From: Agrococcus sp. KRD186
Lineage (GTDB): Bacteria; Actinomycetota; Actinomycetes; Actinomycetales; Microbacteriaceae
DNA: 64,000 nt
Direction: 5' to 3'
NCBI RefSeq assembly: GCF_017168255.1
Contig: NZ_JABFAP010000001.1
Coordinates: forward strand, 1,454,640-1,518,639
Positions 24,363-34,495 of the stretch are shown here, piece after piece. The notes under the pieces were generated by a model. It did not search any database, was not told the origin of the DNA, and was given only the letters and a program-made list of their open reading frames with translations. Numbering within the stretch: the first letter of the stretch is position 1; every line of letters starts with the position of its first letter. The translations under genes were made by a program, and so were the position numbers.

Positions 24363-24911
24363 TCACGCGGATGCCGGATCCGGCGGCCACTGCACGCCGG
24401 AGCCGACCACCCGTGCCGTCTCGCTGACCGGGTGCGGGCGCAGGCTCCCGTCGTGCATCAGGTGCAGCACCTCGGCGCCGTGCAGCACGCTCGCGACATC
24501 GGCCACCACGCGGCGGTGGCAGCGCCACCACACCGCCTCCGAGCACATGACCGCCGTGCGCCGCTCGCCCGCGTCCGCCAGCACTGCGGCGAGGCCGGCT
24601 GCGAACTCCGGCGTGCGGGTCCACTCGGCGTAGGCGCGGAAGGCCGCGACCCGCCACCAGCCATCGGGCGAGGCCGCGTCCTGCTCCTTCGTCAGCCGCC
24701 GGCGGCCGCCGAGCCGCTCCTCCCAGCGCCAGTCGATGCCGCCAGTGCCGAGCTCCTGCTCGATCGCGTCGCGCGACGCCGCCGGGTTCGCGCGGCTGCC
24801 CGGGAACCGGCGGATGTCGACCACCAGCTCGACGCCGGCGCCCGCCAGCAGCGTCCGCAGGCCCTCCCCGTCGAGGCGCCCGTGGCCGAAGGTGAGCAGG
24901 GTGGTGGCTAT
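24363..24911 (-). CDS. DUF488 family protein, non-standard start
   Basis: About 182 aa. The DUF488 pattern is clear: LLTFGHGRLDGEGLRTLLAG, ELVVDIRRFPGSRANP, IDWRWEERLGGRR, then AFRAYAEWTRTPEF and the cysteine pair region RTAVMCSEAVWWRCHRRVVAD near the end. The function of the family is unknown. There is no ATG, GTG or TTG near the expected start. The ATA at 24911, overlapping the ddl stop as ATAG, is in the position where an ATGA overlap would be expected; the next candidate is a CTG at 24899. It is the last gene of the leuC-ddl operon. Confidence 0.7.
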   Translation of the reverse strand: MATTLLTFGHGRLDGEGLRTLLAGAGVELVVDIRRFPGSRANPAASRDAIEQELGTGGIDWRWEERLGGRRRLTKEQDAASPDGWWRVAAFRAYAEWTRTPEFAAGLAAVLADAGERRTAVMCSEAVWWRCHRRVVADVASVLHGAEVLHLMHDGSLRPHPVSETARVVGSGVQWPPDPASA

Positions 24912-26035
24912 CGCGCCGCCTGCAATCCCAGGTCGATGAGCTCGCTGATGAGCTCGCCGTACCCGATGCCGCTCGCCTGCCACACCACCGGGAACATCGA
25001 GATCGACGTGAAGCCGGGCATGGTGTTCACCTCGTTGAGCACGATGCCGTGCTCGGGCGAGACGAAGAAGTCGACGCGGGCGAGGCCTGAGCCGTCGATC
25101 GCCTCGAAGGCGTGGATGGCGGTGGTCTGCAGCGCCTCGATGGTCGCCTCGTCGAGGTCGGCGGGGCATTCGGTGCGAGCCGTGGGCAGGCCGCGGTACT
25201 TGGCGTCGAAGTCGTAGAAGGTGCCCTCGTCGAGCACGATCTCGCCCGGCAGCGAGGCGCGCGCTCGAGCACCGCCGTGCCCGCCGAGCACGCCGACCTC
25301 GATCTCGCGGCCGGTCACGCCCGCCTCGACCAGCGCCCGGGTGTCCTCCGCCAGCGCGAGGTCCATCGCCGCATCGAAGTCGAGCACGCTCGCGACCCGG
25401 CTGACGCCGACCGAGGAGCCGGCGCGGGCGGGCTTCACGAACACCGGCATGGGGAAGTCGCCCAGCCGCGCGCGCACCGCGTCACGGTCGGCGGCCCAGT
25501 CGGCGCGCGAGACCGTCATCCACGGTGCGACCCGGATGCCGACGTGCTCGAGCACGGCCTTCGCGAAGTGCTTGTCCATCGCGACCGCGCTCGCCAGCAC
25601 GCCGTTGCCGACGTAGGGCATGTCGATGAGGTCGAGCTGGCCCTGCACCGTGCCGTCCTCGCCGAAGCGGCCGTGCAGGATGGGGAAGACGATGTCGATC
25701 TCGCCCAGCTCGCGGACGCGACCGGACGCATCCGTCGCCGTGAGCATGCGCGAGGTGCTGGAGTCGGGCAGCCGCACCGCGTCCCCGCCGGTCACCTCCG
25801 GCATGCGCTCGAGCGCGAGCGGTGCGGGGTCGTCGGCCTGCAGCACCAGCCGGCCGTCGCGGGTGATGCCGATCGGCACCACCTCGTAGCGCTCGCGGTC
25901 GATGTGCTCGAGCACGCTGCCGGCGGTCGCGCACGAGATGGTGTGCTCGCTCGAGCGGCCGCCGAACAGCAGCGCGACGCGGGTCTTGCGGTCAGGCGGG
26001 CCGGGCACCCGGTCGTCGTGCTGTGGCACGGTCAC
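24908..26035 (-). CDS. ddl: D-alanine--D-alanine ligase
   Basis: A 375-aa ATP-grasp enzyme that joins two D-alanines for peptidoglycan. VALLFGGRSSEHTISCATAG (residues 18-37) is the first substrate site, FPILHGRFGEDGTVQG follows, then the ATP-grasp lysines (VAMDKHFAK; FVKPARAGSSVGVSRV) and Mg ligands in RVDFFVSPEHGIVLNEVNTMPGFT near the C-terminus. The GTG start overlaps the gpsA stop (GTGA). It is in a lipid and cell-wall operon with murA, plsC and gpsA. The length is normal for the family. Confidence 0.95.
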   Translation of the reverse strand: MTVPQHDDRVPGPPDRKTRVALLFGGRSSEHTISCATAGSVLEHIDRERYEVVPIGITRDGRLVLQADDPAPLALERMPEVTGGDAVRLPDSSTSRMLTATDASGRVRELGEIDIVFPILHGRFGEDGTVQGQLDLIDMPYVGNGVLASAVAMDKHFAKAVLEHVGIRVAPWMTVSRADWAADRDAVRARLGDFPMPVFVKPARAGSSVGVSRVASVLDFDAAMDLALAEDTRALVEAGVTGREIEVGVLGGHGGARARASLPGEIVLDEGTFYDFDAKYRGLPTARTECPADLDEATIEALQTTAIHAFEAIDGSGLARVDFFVSPEHGIVLNEVNTMPGFTSISMFPVVWQASGIGYGELISELIDLGLQAAR

Positions 26036-27030
26036 TCCTCGATCGGCTCGTCGTCGGTCGTCAGGTGCGGCGCGATGTCGCGCGGGTCCATGGCGCCGTC
26101 GAGCACGAGCCGCACCTGCTCGAGGATAGGCATCCGCACGCCCTTCGCCGCTGCGAGCTCTGCCACCGGGTCGACCGACGCCAACCCCTCGGCGACCTGC
26201 TCCATGCGGGCGATGACGTCGGTGCGCGAGTAGCCCATGCCGAGCAGCCGACCGGCGGTGAAGTTGCGCGAGAGCGGCGAGCCGCACGTGGCGATCAGGT
26301 CGCCGAGCCCCGCGAGCCCGCGCATCGTCTTGCGCTCGGCCCCGTGCGCGACGGCGAAGTCGGTCATCTCGGCGAGCCCGCGGGTGATGATCGAGGCCTT
26401 GGTGTTCTCGCCGTAGCCGACGCCGTCGACGATGCCGATCGCGAGCGCGACCAGGTTCTTGAGCACGCCGCCGAACTCGGTGCCGACCACGTCGGCGTTG
26501 ATGAACGAGTGGAAGTAGTCGTTGCGCGCGAGCTTCGCGATCGCGCGCGCGGTGTCGCCGCTGCTCGAGGAGATCACGGCGGCGGTGGGCTGCTGCTGCG
26601 CGATCTCGAGCGCGAGGTTCGGGCCGGAGACCGCGGCGATGCGGGCGGCGTCGACCCGCAGCTCCTGCGCGATCACCTCGGTCATGCGCAGGCGGGTGCC
26701 CGACTCGACGCCCTTCATGAGCGTCACGATCGGCACGCCGGGCTCGATCGCGTCGCCGTGGTCGCGCAGCAGCTGCCGCAGCTGCTGGCTGGGCACGGCG
26801 AGGAAGACGGCGGATGCGTCGGCCAGGGCCGCGCGGATGTCGCTCGTCGCGTGCAGCCCGGCGGGCAGCGTGATGCCGGGCAGGTAGCGGGTGTTGCGGC
26901 GGGACTCGTCGATCTCCCTCGCCGCTTCGGGGCGGCGCGCCCACAGCACCGTGTCGGCGCCGCCGTCGGCGAGCACCTTCGCGAACGTCGTGCCCCAGCT
27001 GCCGGCGCCCAGGACGACGGCGTCAGCCAT
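26032..27030 (-). CDS. gpsA: Glycerol-3-phosphate dehydrogenase [NAD(P)+]
   Basis: A 332-aa enzyme that reduces dihydroxyacetone phosphate to sn-glycerol 3-phosphate, the backbone for phospholipid. The NAD(P) site VVLGAGSWGTTFAKVLADGG is at residues 5-24. VFLAVPSQQLRQLL and VTLMKGVESGT are the substrate-domain landmarks, AAVSGPNLALEIAQ and GVLKNLVALAIGIVDGVGYG carry the catalytic lysine, and NTKASIITRGLAEM is the family signature. I start at ATG 27030, which overlaps the plsC stop by 8 bp. The next gene, ddl, overlaps its stop. Confidence 0.95.
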   Translation of the reverse strand: MADAVVLGAGSWGTTFAKVLADGGADTVLWARRPEAAREIDESRRNTRYLPGITLPAGLHATSDIRAALADASAVFLAVPSQQLRQLLRDHGDAIEPGVPIVTLMKGVESGTRLRMTEVIAQELRVDAARIAAVSGPNLALEIAQQQPTAAVISSSSGDTARAIAKLARNDYFHSFINADVVGTEFGGVLKNLVALAIGIVDGVGYGENTKASIITRGLAEMTDFAVAHGAERKTMRGLAGLGDLIATCGSPLSRNFTAGRLLGMGYSRTDVIARMEQVAEGLASVDPVAELAAAKGVRMPILEQVRLVLDGAMDPRDIAPHLTTDDEPIEE

Positions 27031-27778
27031 CGAACCGTCCCGTCTCGGTCTGCCCATGCTGGCCGGGGTCATGCCGCTGCGCGGGCGGCGTCTCGCCGCG
27101 CAGCTCGCCGAGCAGCTCGGCGATCGCTGCCATCAGCCGCTCGGTGGCGGCGGTCATCGACCGCTGATTGGTCCTGCCCTCGAACTCCGACAGGTCGAGG
27201 GGCGGGCCGAAGAGGATCTGGATGTGCTTGCGCGGGAACGGGCGGATGCCCTTCCCGTAGCGCGGCATGAGGTGCTGGGTGCCCCAGTGCGCGGCGGGGA
27301 TGAGCGGCACGCCCGCCTCGAGCGCCATGCGCACGGCGCCGGTCTTGCCGCGCATCGGCCACAGATCGGCGTCGCGGGTGAGCGAGCCCTCCGGGTAGAT
27401 GATCACGCCCAGCTCCTCGCGCACCAGCGTGCGCGCGGCCTCCATGGGTGCGCCGCCGACGGTCGCACGGCCGGCGCGCTCGACGGGGATCTGGCCGGCG
27501 GCGGTCAGGATGCGGCCGACCACCGGCACCTTGAACAGGCTGGCCTTCGCCATGAAGCGCGGCACCCTGCCCGACTTCCAGATCGCGATCGCCATCACGA
27601 TCGGGTCGATCTCGCTGTAATGGTTCGGCGAGAGCACGAAGGCGCCCGTCGCCGGGATGTGCTCGTGCCCGCGGATGTGCAGCTTCGCCATCGCGCTCAG
27701 CGAAGGGATGATCGCGGCCGCGAGCCCCACGTAGACCGGCTTGCGCTCGCGCTTCGGCGGCTTCCCGGGCAGCGCCAT
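27023..27778 (-). CDS. plsC: 1-acyl-sn-glycerol-3-phosphate acyltransferase (PlsC type)
   Basis: A 251-aa acyltransferase that makes phosphatidic acid. The catalytic HX4D motif is in SPNHYSEIDPIV near residue 56. GQIPVERAG and IIYPEGSLTRD (the EGT/S motif that binds the glycerol phosphate) follow, then GVPLIPAAHWGTQ. One hydrophobic stretch near the N-terminus (VGLAAAIIPSLSAM) may anchor it at the membrane. The disordered C-terminus (residues 225-251) is usual in Actinobacteria. The ATG overlaps the murA stop as TGATG. GpsA, next in the operon, makes the substrate backbone. Confidence 0.92.
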   Translation of the reverse strand: MALPGKPPKRERKPVYVGLAAAIIPSLSAMAKLHIRGHEHIPATGAFVLSPNHYSEIDPIVMAIAIWKSGRVPRFMAKASLFKVPVVGRILTAAGQIPVERAGRATVGGAPMEAARTLVREELGVIIYPEGSLTRDADLWPMRGKTGAVRMALEAGVPLIPAAHWGTQHLMPRYGKGIRPFPRKHIQILFGPPLDLSEFEGRTNQRSMTAATERLMAAIAELLGELRGETPPAQRHDPGQHGQTETGRFDG

Positions 27779-29139
27779 CAGCCCTCCACGTCGAAGTCTG
27801 CGCCCAGCGTCTCCAGCTTCTCGATGAAGCGCTCGTAGCCGCGCGCGATGATGCCGACGTTCGAGATGTGGCTGGTGCCCGTCGCCGTGAGCGCCGCCAC
27901 CAGATGGCTGAAGCCGCCGCGCAGGTCGGGCACGATGATGTCGGCGCCGTGCAGCTCGACCGGGCCGGCGATCACTGCCGAGTGCTCGTAGTTGCGCTGC
28001 CCGAAGCGGCACGCGTGGCTGCCGAGGCAGTCGGTGTGGATCTGGATGCGCGCGCCCATCTCCACCAGCGCCTCGGTGAACCCGAAGCGCTGCTCGTAGA
28101 CGGTCTCGTGCACGATCGAGATGCCCTCGGCCTTCGCGAGCGCGACCACGAGCGGCTGCTGCCAGTCGGTCATGAAGCCGGGGTGCACATCCGTCTCCAC
28201 CACCACCGGCTTGAGCGCGCCGCCCGGGTGCCAGAAGCGGATCCCGTCGTCCTGGATCTGGAAGGCGCCGCCGGCCTTGCGGAAGACGTTGAGGAACGTC
28301 GTCATCTCGGGCTGCCGGGCGCCCTCGAGGAAGATGTCGCCGTCGGTCGCGAGCGCCGCGCACGCCCAGGAGGCGGCCTCGTTGCGGTCGAACAGGGCGG
28401 TGTGGCTGTAGCCGACCAGCTTGTCGACGCCCTCGATGCGGATCGTGCGGTCGGTGTCGACCTGGATCTCGGCGCCCATCTTCTGCAGGATCGCGATGAG
28501 ATCCATGATCTCGGGCTCGACGGCGGCGTTGGTGAGCTCGGTGCGGCCCTTCGCGCGCACCGCGCCCAGCAGCACCTGCTCGGTCGCGCCCACCGAGGGG
28601 TAGGGCAGCTCGATCTTCGCGCCGTGCAGCCCGTTCGGTGCCGTCATGCGGATGCCGCTGGGCAGCTTCTCGACCACGGCGCCGAAGTTGCGCAGCACGT
28701 CGAGGTGGAAGTCGATCGGCCGGTCGCCGATGTGGCAGCCGCCCAGGTCGGGGATGAACGCCTCACCGAGCTGGTGCAGCAGCGGCCCGCAGAACAGGAT
28801 CGGGATGCGGCTGGAGCCGGCGTGCGCGTTGATCGAGGTCTCGTGCGCGGTGCGCACGTTCGCGGGGTCGAGCCGCAGCGTGTCGCCGTCGCGCTCGACC
28901 GTCACGCCATGCAGCTCGAGCAGGCCCTGCACGACGCGCACGTCGCTGATCTCGGGCACGCTGCGCAGCTCGGAGGGGCCCTCGCCCAGGAGCGCCGCGA
29001 CCATCGCCTTGGTGACGAGGTTCTTGGCGCCCTTCATCTGGATGCGACCCTTGAGCGGCTTGCCGCCGCGCACGGTGATGCGGTCGACGTTCATGCCGAC
29101 GGCGGCACCCGCGCTCTTGCTGAACTCGGTGAGGTTCAC
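27778..29139 (-). CDS. murA: UDP-N-acetylglucosamine 1-carboxyvinyltransferase
   Basis: A 453-aa enzyme that transfers enolpyruvate from PEP to UDP-GlcNAc, the first committed step of peptidoglycan. [16 protein letters not shown] (residues 36-51) holds the conserved K-N pair. The catalytic loop is [13 protein letters not shown], with the cysteine that fosfomycin alkylates; many Actinobacteria have aspartate here, so this form should be fosfomycin-sensitive. [17 protein letters not shown] and [17 protein letters not shown] are typical later motifs. The first 15 residues are an extra extension. The GTG start overlaps the leuD stop, an unusual join of leucine and cell-wall genes. Confidence 0.93.
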   Translation of the reverse strand: MNLTEFSKSAGAAVGMNVDRITVRGGKPLKGRIQMKGAKNLVTKAMVAALLGEGPSELRSVPEISDVRVVQGLLELHGVTVERDGDTLRLDPANVRTAHETSINAHAGSSRIPILFCGPLLHQLGEAFIPDLGGCHIGDRPIDFHLDVLRNFGAVVEKLPSGIRMTAPNGLHGAKIELPYPSVGATEQVLLGAVRAKGRTELTNAAVEPEIMDLIAILQKMGAEIQVDTDRTIRIEGVDKLVGYSHTALFDRNEAASWACAALATDGDIFLEGARQPEMTTFLNVFRKAGGAFQIQDDGIRFWHPGGALKPVVVETDVHPGFMTDWQQPLVVALAKAEGISIVHETVYEQRFGFTEALVEMGARIQIHTDCLGSHACRFGQRNYEHSAVIAGPVELHGADIIVPDLRGGFSHLVAALTATGTSHISNVGIIARGYERFIEKLETLGADFDVEG

Positions 29140-29744
29140 TGCGTTCCTTCTCTGACGGGCTGCGTGGTCGGCATCCAGGAGGGACGCTTCGCCTCGAATG
29201 CTGTGATCGAGGCCTCGTCGCGGAGGGTCAGTGCGATGTCATCGAGGCCTTCGAGCAGGCGCCAGCGAGTGTAGTCGTCGATCTGGAAGTCGTGGCTGAC
29301 GCCGTCGGCGGTCGCGGTGCGCGCCTCCAGGTCGACGGTGATCTCCGCGCCCGGGCTCGCCTTCGCGACCGCCCACAGCGCCTCCATCGTCTCCTCCGAG
29401 ATCTGGCCGACGAGCAGGCCCTGCTTGCCGGCGTTGCCGCGGAAGATCTCGCCGAAGCGTGGGCCGAGGACGGCGGTGAAGCCGAAGTCGCGCAGCGCCC
29501 AGACGGCGTGCTCGCGGCTCGAGCCGGTGCCGAAGTCGTGGCCGACGACGAGCACGCCGCCGCGCTTGTACGGCTCCTGGTTGAGCACGAAGTCGGGGTC
29601 CTGCCGCCACGAGTGGAAGAGCGCGTCGTCGTAGCCGGTCTTGGTGACGCGCTTGAGGAACACCGCGGGGATGATCTGGTCGGTGTCGACGTTCGAGCGC
29701 TCCAGCGGCACGATCGTGCCGGTCAGCGTGCTGATCTTCTCCAT
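29136..29744 (-). CDS. leuD: 3-isopropylmalate dehydratase small subunit
   Basis: A 202-aa subunit of isopropylmalate isomerase, leucine synthesis. Landmarks are [25 protein letters not shown] near the N-terminus, [24 protein letters not shown] (residues 66-89, substrate loop), [17 protein letters not shown], and the C-terminal swivel part. It needs LeuC, encoded 1 bp upstream, for activity. It ends in a 4-bp overlap with murA. Confidence 0.96.
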   Translation of the reverse strand: MEKISTLTGTIVPLERSNVDTDQIIPAVFLKRVTKTGYDDALFHSWRQDPDFVLNQEPYKRGGVLVVGHDFGTGSSREHAVWALRDFGFTAVLGPRFGEIFRGNAGKQGLLVGQISEETMEALWAVAKASPGAEITVDLEARTATADGVSHDFQIDDYTRWRLLEGLDDIALTLRDEASITAFEAKRPSWMPTTQPVREGTQ

Positions 29745-29745
29745 C

Positions 29746-31170
29746 TCAGGCCTCCTCGCCGATCGTCTGCTCGAGATCCCAGGGGCTCGAGAGCGTGCCG
29801 CGGATCGCGGTCGCGGCCGCGACCAGCGGCGAGACCAGGTGGGTGCGGCCGCCCTTGCCCTGCCGGCCCTCGAAGTTGCGGTTCGAGGTCGATGCGCAGC
29901 GCTCGCCGGGGGCGAGCTGGTCGGGGTTCATGCCCAGGCACATCGAGCAGCCCGCGAAGCGCCACTCGGCGCCGAAGTCCTTGAAGACCTTGTCGAGCCC
30001 CAGCGCCTCCGCCTCGAGCCGCACCCGTGCCGAGCCCGGCACGACCATGACCTTCACCCCATCCGCTTTCTGCTTGCCGCGGATGATCTCGGCGGCGGCC
30101 GTGAGGTCCTCGACGCGCGAGTTGGTGCAGGAGCCGATGAACACCGTGTCGACCGGGATGTCCTTGAGCTTCGTGCCCGGCTGCAGATCCATGTACTCGA
30201 GCGCGCGTTCGGCGGCGGCGCGGTCGGTCGGGTCGGTGAACGAGTCGGGCGCCGGCACCTCGCCCGAGAGCGAGACGCCCTGACCGGGGTTCGTGCCCCA
30301 GGTGACGAAGGGCTCGAGCTCGTTCGCGTCGATGAAGATCTCGTTGTCGAACACCGCGTCGTCGTCGGTGGGCAGCGTCTTCCAGTACTCGACGGCCGCA
30401 TCCCAGTCGGCGCCCTGCGGCGCGTGCGGCTTGTCCTTCACGTACGCGAAGGTGGTCTCGTCGGGCGCGACCATGCCCGCGCGGGCACCCGCCTCGATCG
30501 ACATGTTGCAGATCGTCATGCGGCCCTCGACCGAGAGCGCGCGGATGGCGCTGCCGCGGTACTCGAAGACGTAGCCGGCGCCGCCACCGGTGCCGGTCTT
30601 GGCGATCACGGCGAGGATGATGTCCTTCGCCGTCACGCCCGGGCGCAGCTCGCCCTCGACGTTGATGGCCATCGTCTTGAAGGGCTTGAGCGGCAGCGTC
30701 TGGGTCGCCATCACGTGCTCGACCTCGCTCGTGCCGATGCCGAACGCCATCGCGCCGAACGCCCCGTGCGTCGAGGTGTGCGAGTCGCCGCAGACGACCG
30801 TGACGCCCGGCATGGTCAGCCCCAGCTGCGGGCCGACCAGGTGCACGATGCCCTGCTCCTTGTCGCCCAGCGAGTGGATGCGCACGCCGAACTCGGCGGC
30901 ATTCTCGCGCAGCGTCTCGATCTGCTTGCGGCTGGTCGGATCCTGGATGGGCTTGTCGATCTCGAGCGTCGGGGTGTTGTGATCCTCCGTCGCGACCGTG
31001 AGGTCGGTGCGGCGCATGGCGCGGCCCGCCTGGCGGAGCCCGTCGAAGGCCTGCGGGCTGGTCACCTCGTGCACGAGGTGGAGGTCGATGTAGATGAGGT
31101 CGGGCGCGCCGTCCTCGCCCTTCACGACGACGTGGTCGTCCCACACCTTCTCAGCGAGCGTCTTGCCCAT
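29746..31170 (-). CDS. leuC: 3-isopropylmalate dehydratase large subunit
   Basis: A 474-aa aconitase-family protein that isomerises 2- to 3-isopropylmalate with Leu[21 protein letters not shown] (near residue 130) and [17 protein letters not shown] and [13 protein letters not shown] provide the three [4Fe-4S] cysteines. The end [19 protein letters not shown] is typical. The ATG at 31170 has GAGAGAAC upstream. It is the first gene of the seven-gene minus-strand operon that ends in the DUF488 gene, and divergent from corA. Confidence 0.96.
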   Translation of the reverse strand: MGKTLAEKVWDDHVVVKGEDGAPDLIYIDLHLVHEVTSPQAFDGLRQAGRAMRRTDLTVATEDHNTPTLEIDKPIQDPTSRKQIETLRENAAEFGVRIHSLGDKEQGIVHLVGPQLGLTMPGVTVVCGDSHTSTHGAFGAMAFGIGTSEVEHVMATQTLPLKPFKTMAINVEGELRPGVTAKDIILAVIAKTGTGGGAGYVFEYRGSAIRALSVEGRMTICNMSIEAGARAGMVAPDETTFAYVKDKPHAPQGADWDAAVEYWKTLPTDDDAVFDNEIFIDANELEPFVTWGTNPGQGVSLSGEVPAPDSFTDPTDRAAAERALEYMDLQPGTKLKDIPVDTVFIGSCTNSRVEDLTAAAEIIRGKQKADGVKVMVVPGSARVRLEAEALGLDKVFKDFGAEWRFAGCSMCLGMNPDQLAPGERCASTSNRNFEGRQGKGGRTHLVSPLVAAATAIRGTLSSPWDLEQTIGEEA

Positions 31171-31338
31171 ACGGTTCTCTCCCAACACGGACGGGCTCCC
31201 GAGCACCGACGAAGGCAGTGCAGCCCGTCTGCCAAGTCTACGCGCGACCCCGCGCCGATCCTCTTTCGGCGAACGCCGGGCGTGAGGTGGACCGCTGGGC
31301 CTATATTGCGAGCGTGAGCCGCACCGGAGGGATCGCGC

Positions 31339-32337
31339 ATGGCCATCGCTGACGCATCCGTCTGGACGGCCGACGGCAGGGTCGCGGGCCGCGTGCCGTT
31401 CGACGAGCTGCTGGAATCCGCCGCGCGCCACGACGGCTTCGCCTGGATCGAGCTCGTCGATCCCAGCCAGGACGAGCTGCTGGCCGTCGCGCGCGAGCTC
31501 GAGCTGCACCACCTGCTCGTCGAGGACGTGCTGCAGCGCGGGCAGCGGCCGAAGCTCGAGCCCTACGACGGCATCACCTACTGCGTCGTGCACCGGCTCG
31601 AGCGGCGGGGTGACGCGCTCGAGCCGCAGGAGCTGCACGCGATCATCGCCGAGCGCTGCGCCGTCACGGTCTCGTGGTCGAGCCCGCTCGAGGCGCTGCG
31701 CGCGCGGCTCGCCGAGGGCACGCCATCGGTGCCCCGCTCCCCCGCGGCGCTGCTGTACCTGCTGCTCGACGACACCGCCGATGCGCATGCCGACCTCGCC
31801 GAGGAGCTGCGGGAGGAGATCGTCGAGCTCGAGTCGGCGTTCTTCGGCGACGCCGACCCGGCGACGGTCGAGGTGTACCGGGCGATGCGGCGGGTGCTGG
31901 CGCTCGAGCGGGTGGCAGAGCCCATCGCGGGGATCGTCGAGCGCTTCGCCGGCCGGCTGCCCGACGACGCCGACGAGCTGCACCGGCACCTGCGCGATGT
32001 CGACGACCACGCGCGTCGCACCGCTGCGCGGGCGGGCGGCATGCGCACCCTGCTCACCGGCCTGCTGCAGCTGGCGGCAGCGCGGGTGACGGAGCGGCAG
32101 AACGATGAGATGCGCGCGATGACCGAGCAGCAGGTGGTGCAGAACGACCAGACCAAGCGGGTCACCTCATGGGCCGCGATCCTCTTCGCCCCGACGCTGA
32201 TCGCAGGCATCTACGGCATGAACTTCCGCACCATGCCCGAGCTGCACTGGCTGCTCGGCTACCCCTTCGCGCTGCTGCTGATGGTGCTGCTGGCGCTCGG
32301 CCTGTATCTGGCGTTCAAGCGCAAGCACTGGCTGTGA
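31339..32337 (+). CDS. corA: CorA-family divalent cation transporter
   Basis: A 332-aa protein. The cytoplasmic funnel domain takes up residues 1-265 ([40 protein letters not shown]). Two C-terminal membrane helices follow ([20 protein letters not shown] and [17 protein letters not shown]), with the YGMNF selectivity motif between them and a basic tail (KRKHW). It moves Mg2+ or Co2+ inwards. The ATG has GGAGGG 8 bp upstream; a TATATT at 31302-31307 may be its -10 box. It is divergent from leuC. Confidence 0.93.
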   Translation: MAIADASVWTADGRVAGRVPFDELLESAARHDGFAWIELVDPSQDELLAVARELELHHLLVEDVLQRGQRPKLEPYDGITYCVVHRLERRGDALEPQELHAIIAERCAVTVSWSSPLEALRARLAEGTPSVPRSPAALLYLLLDDTADAHADLAEELREEIVELESAFFGDADPATVEVYRAMRRVLALERVAEPIAGIVERFAGRLPDDADELHRHLRDVDDHARRTAARAGGMRTLLTGLLQLAAARVTERQNDEMRAMTEQQVVQNDQTKRVTSWAAILFAPTLIAGIYGMNFRTMPELHWLLGYPFALLLMVLLALGLYLAFKRKHWL

Positions 32338-32363
32338 GGCGCCCGCGGCGGTTGGATGGGGGC

Positions 32364-33362
32364 ATGGACGCCTCCTCACCCCGCCCCGTGACCGTGACCG
32401 TCACCGGCGGCGCCGGCCAGATCGGCTACCAGCTGCTGTTCCGCATCGCCGCCGGCGACATGCTCGGGCCCGACCGGCCCGTGCGGCTGCGCATCCTCGA
32501 GATCGAGCCGGCGCTGCCCGCCCTCGAGGGCGTCGTGATGGAGCTGCACGACGCCGCCTTCCCGCTGCTGGCGGCGGTGGACACGACGGCGGATGCGGGG
32601 GTCGCCTTCGAGGGTGCCGATCACGCGCTGCTCGTGGGCGCGCGGCCGCGCAGCAAGGGCATGGAGCGCGGCGACCTGCTGGCCGCCAACGGTGCCATCT
32701 TCGCCTCGCAGGGACGCGCGATCCAGGAGCACGCGAGCGCCGACATCCGCATCACCGTCACCGGCAACCCGGCGAACACGAACGCGCTGATCGCAGCGGC
32801 GGCCGCGCCCGACATCCCTCGGGAGCGCTTCTCGGCGCTCACTCGCCTGGATCACAACCGCGCACTGGCGCAGCTGGCAGCCAAGACCGGCGCGGCCGTG
32901 GGCGACATCCGCCGCATGATCGTGTGGGGCAACCACTCTGCGACGCAGGTGCCCGATGTGACGCACGCCGTGGTCGCCGGTCAGCCTGCGGTGGATCTGG
33001 TGGAGCGCGCGTGGGTGAAGGACACGTTCGTGCCGACCGTCGCCAACCGCGGCGCCGCCATCATCGAGGCCCGCGGTGCCTCGTCGGCAGCCTCTGCCGC
33101 CTCGGCGACGATCGACCACGTGCGCTCCTGGATGCTGGGGACGCCGGCCGATGACTGGACCTCGATGTCGGTGCTCTCGCGCGGCGACTACGGCGTGCCG
33201 GAGGGCCTCGTCTCGTCCTTCCCCGTCACGACCGCGCACGGCGAGTGGTCGATCGTCGAGGGCCTCGACGTCGATCGGGATGTGCGCGCACAGCTCGACC
33301 GCTCCGTCGCCGAGCTCGCCGAGGAGCGCGACGCCGTGCGGGCGCTGGGCCTCCTCGGCTGA
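32364..33362 (+). CDS. mdh: Malate dehydrogenase
   Basis: A 332-aa NAD-dependent enzyme of the TCA cycle. [21 protein letters not shown] (residues 9-29) is the nucleotide-binding site. [27 protein letters not shown] contains the mobile loop and substrate arginines, [13 protein letters not shown] follows, and the catalytic pair is in [14 protein letters not shown] (Asp) and [14 protein letters not shown] (His). Its last 12 codons, with the stop, occur again at 34613-34652 beyond a DUF559 gene, so something inserted exactly at its 3' end. The protein itself is complete. Confidence 0.96.
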   Translation: MDASSPRPVTVTVTGGAGQIGYQLLFRIAAGDMLGPDRPVRLRILEIEPALPALEGVVMELHDAAFPLLAAVDTTADAGVAFEGADHALLVGARPRSKGMERGDLLAANGAIFASQGRAIQEHASADIRITVTGNPANTNALIAAAAAPDIPRERFSALTRLDHNRALAQLAAKTGAAVGDIRRMIVWGNHSATQVPDVTHAVVAGQPAVDLVERAWVKDTFVPTVANRGAAIIEARGASSAASAASATIDHVRSWMLGTPADDWTSMSVLSRGDYGVPEGLVSSFPVTTAHGEWSIVEGLDVDRDVRAQLDRSVAELAEERDAVRALGLLG

Positions 33363-33363
33363 C
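33324..33363 (+). repeat. mdh 3' end, direct-repeat copy 1 (in the gene)
   Basis: A 40-bp segment encoding [12 protein letters not shown] and the TGA stop. It matches 34613-34652 at 39 of 40 bases. The match ends one base after the stop codon. Confidence 0.9.
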
Positions 33364-33428
33364 AGCGCTGACCCGCCGCGGCGCCGCGGCAGACGGCGCT
33401 CAGCGGCCTCACACACCCCGTCCCGAGC

Positions 33429-33503
33429 TGAGGACGGATTCGCGATCCGTCGCCGGATGAGGATGGATTCCGCTTCTCCGGGTGTTCGTCCTCAATTCGC
33501 GAC
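33429..33503. repeat. REP-like motif group, mdh side
   Basis: Three related motifs in 75 bp: TGAGGACGGATTCGC at 33429-33443, CCGGATGAGGATGGATTC at 33453-33470, and an inverted GAGGAC-type copy at 33487-33501. The middle one is an exact inverted repeat of 34557-34574. Confidence 0.75.
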
Positions 33504-33512
33504 GCCCGCGCG

Positions 33513-34358
33513 TCAGCCCGCCAGCCGCACACCCGGGCGGCCCTGCGCCATCACGAGCTCGATGGTCGAGATCGTGCGATCCGGCTCGTGGACCACCTCG
33601 GCGTAGCCGAACCGCAACCACCGGTCGCCCTGATCCGTGATCGCACGATTGCGACGCCGGTCCTTCGCCGCCTGTCGCTCGTTGTCATGCCACTCGTCGC
33701 CGTCCGCCTCGACGTACAGCCAGCCGTCGAGCAGCAGGTCGCTGCGACCACCGCCAGGCGCCGGCACCTGCGACTCGACCCGCCAGCCCCTGTCGAGGCA
33801 CGGCACGCGCACAAGCGACTCGAGCCCGGAGTCGGCCTTCGGGTCGAGCAGCCCGCGCCACCGCGCGCATCGCTGCGGAAGCTTCCGGAACAGCGGGTCG
33901 AGGTCGCGCTCGGCGATCAGCCCACGATGCCAGGCGCTGTCGATCGAGGCGACCGCGTGCTCTCGCTCCACTCGCCGCGCGTGTTGGGCGAGTGCGTCGA
34001 CGACGCTGACGCGCCACGCCTTGTCATCCACCTCGAACGACTCCCAGATGCGGTCCCCCGCTGACGTGGCCGCGACCCCGGTGGTCGGCCTCGTCGCGAT
34101 CTGCAGCCGCGGCTCCTCGGTGACCCACACGCCGTAGGTGCGCAACGCCGTGGCACCGCCGAGCACGCCGCCCGCTGCCAGCGCAGCCTTGATCGCGCCG
34201 TCGGCTTCGAGTGGCATCACCCAGCTGCGGCCGACCGCTTGCACCTCACCCCGCTCCACTGCGGCGCGGATCTGACGGCTCGTGTGCCCACGGGCGCGCA
34301 GAGCTTTGCGGGTCGCTGCGCCGCCGGCGGCGAGCACGTCCACTTGGATGTCACGCAT
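33513..34358 (-). CDS. DUF559/AbiEi-type protein with endonuclease-like C-terminus
   Basis: A 281-aa protein. Residues 1-50 look like an AbiEi-type winged helix (AAGGAATRKALRARGHTSRQ, IRAAVERGEVQAVGRSWVM). The C-terminal 110 residues match DUF559, a Vsr-like PD-(D/E)XK fold: SGLESLVRVPCLDRGWRVES, VPAPGGGRSDLLLDGWLYVEADGDEWHDNERQAAKDRRRN. The R-x-D-L-L and E-x-D residues are where the metal site would be. It is therefore probably a DNA nuclease or a nuclease-derived factor. I start at ATG 34358; the frame stays open to 34580 through the repeat group. It is the only gene of the islet. Confidence 0.8.
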   Translation of the reverse strand: MRDIQVDVLAAGGAATRKALRARGHTSRQIRAAVERGEVQAVGRSWVMPLEADGAIKAALAAGGVLGGATALRTYGVWVTEEPRLQIATRPTTGVAATSAGDRIWESFEVDDKAWRVSVVDALAQHARRVEREHAVASIDSAWHRGLIAERDLDPLFRKLPQRCARWRGLLDPKADSGLESLVRVPCLDRGWRVESQVPAPGGGRSDLLLDGWLYVEADGDEWHDNERQAAKDRRRNRAITDQGDRWLRFGYAEVVHEPDRTISTIELVMAQGRPGVRLAG

Positions 34359-34495
34359 GCGAGGACTCTGGCGCACGGACTCGATTCCTGGCCCCGGCAT
34401 GGTCCCGCGCTGTGGAGAGTGCACTCCGGACGGCGACGCCGACCGACGCGGCGGCGCGGCGGCGCGCTGTGGCACGACGCCACAGGGCGCAGGCG

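Noticed and set aside
24363-25169. Long N-terminal extension of the DUF488 gene to 25169
   Set aside because: The extension is the out-of-frame shadow of ddl, with Arg/His-rich composition.
31171-31338. Leucine attenuator or T-box before leuC
   Set aside because: No leader peptide rich in Leu codons, no T-box sequence and no terminator pair could be seen in the 168 bp.
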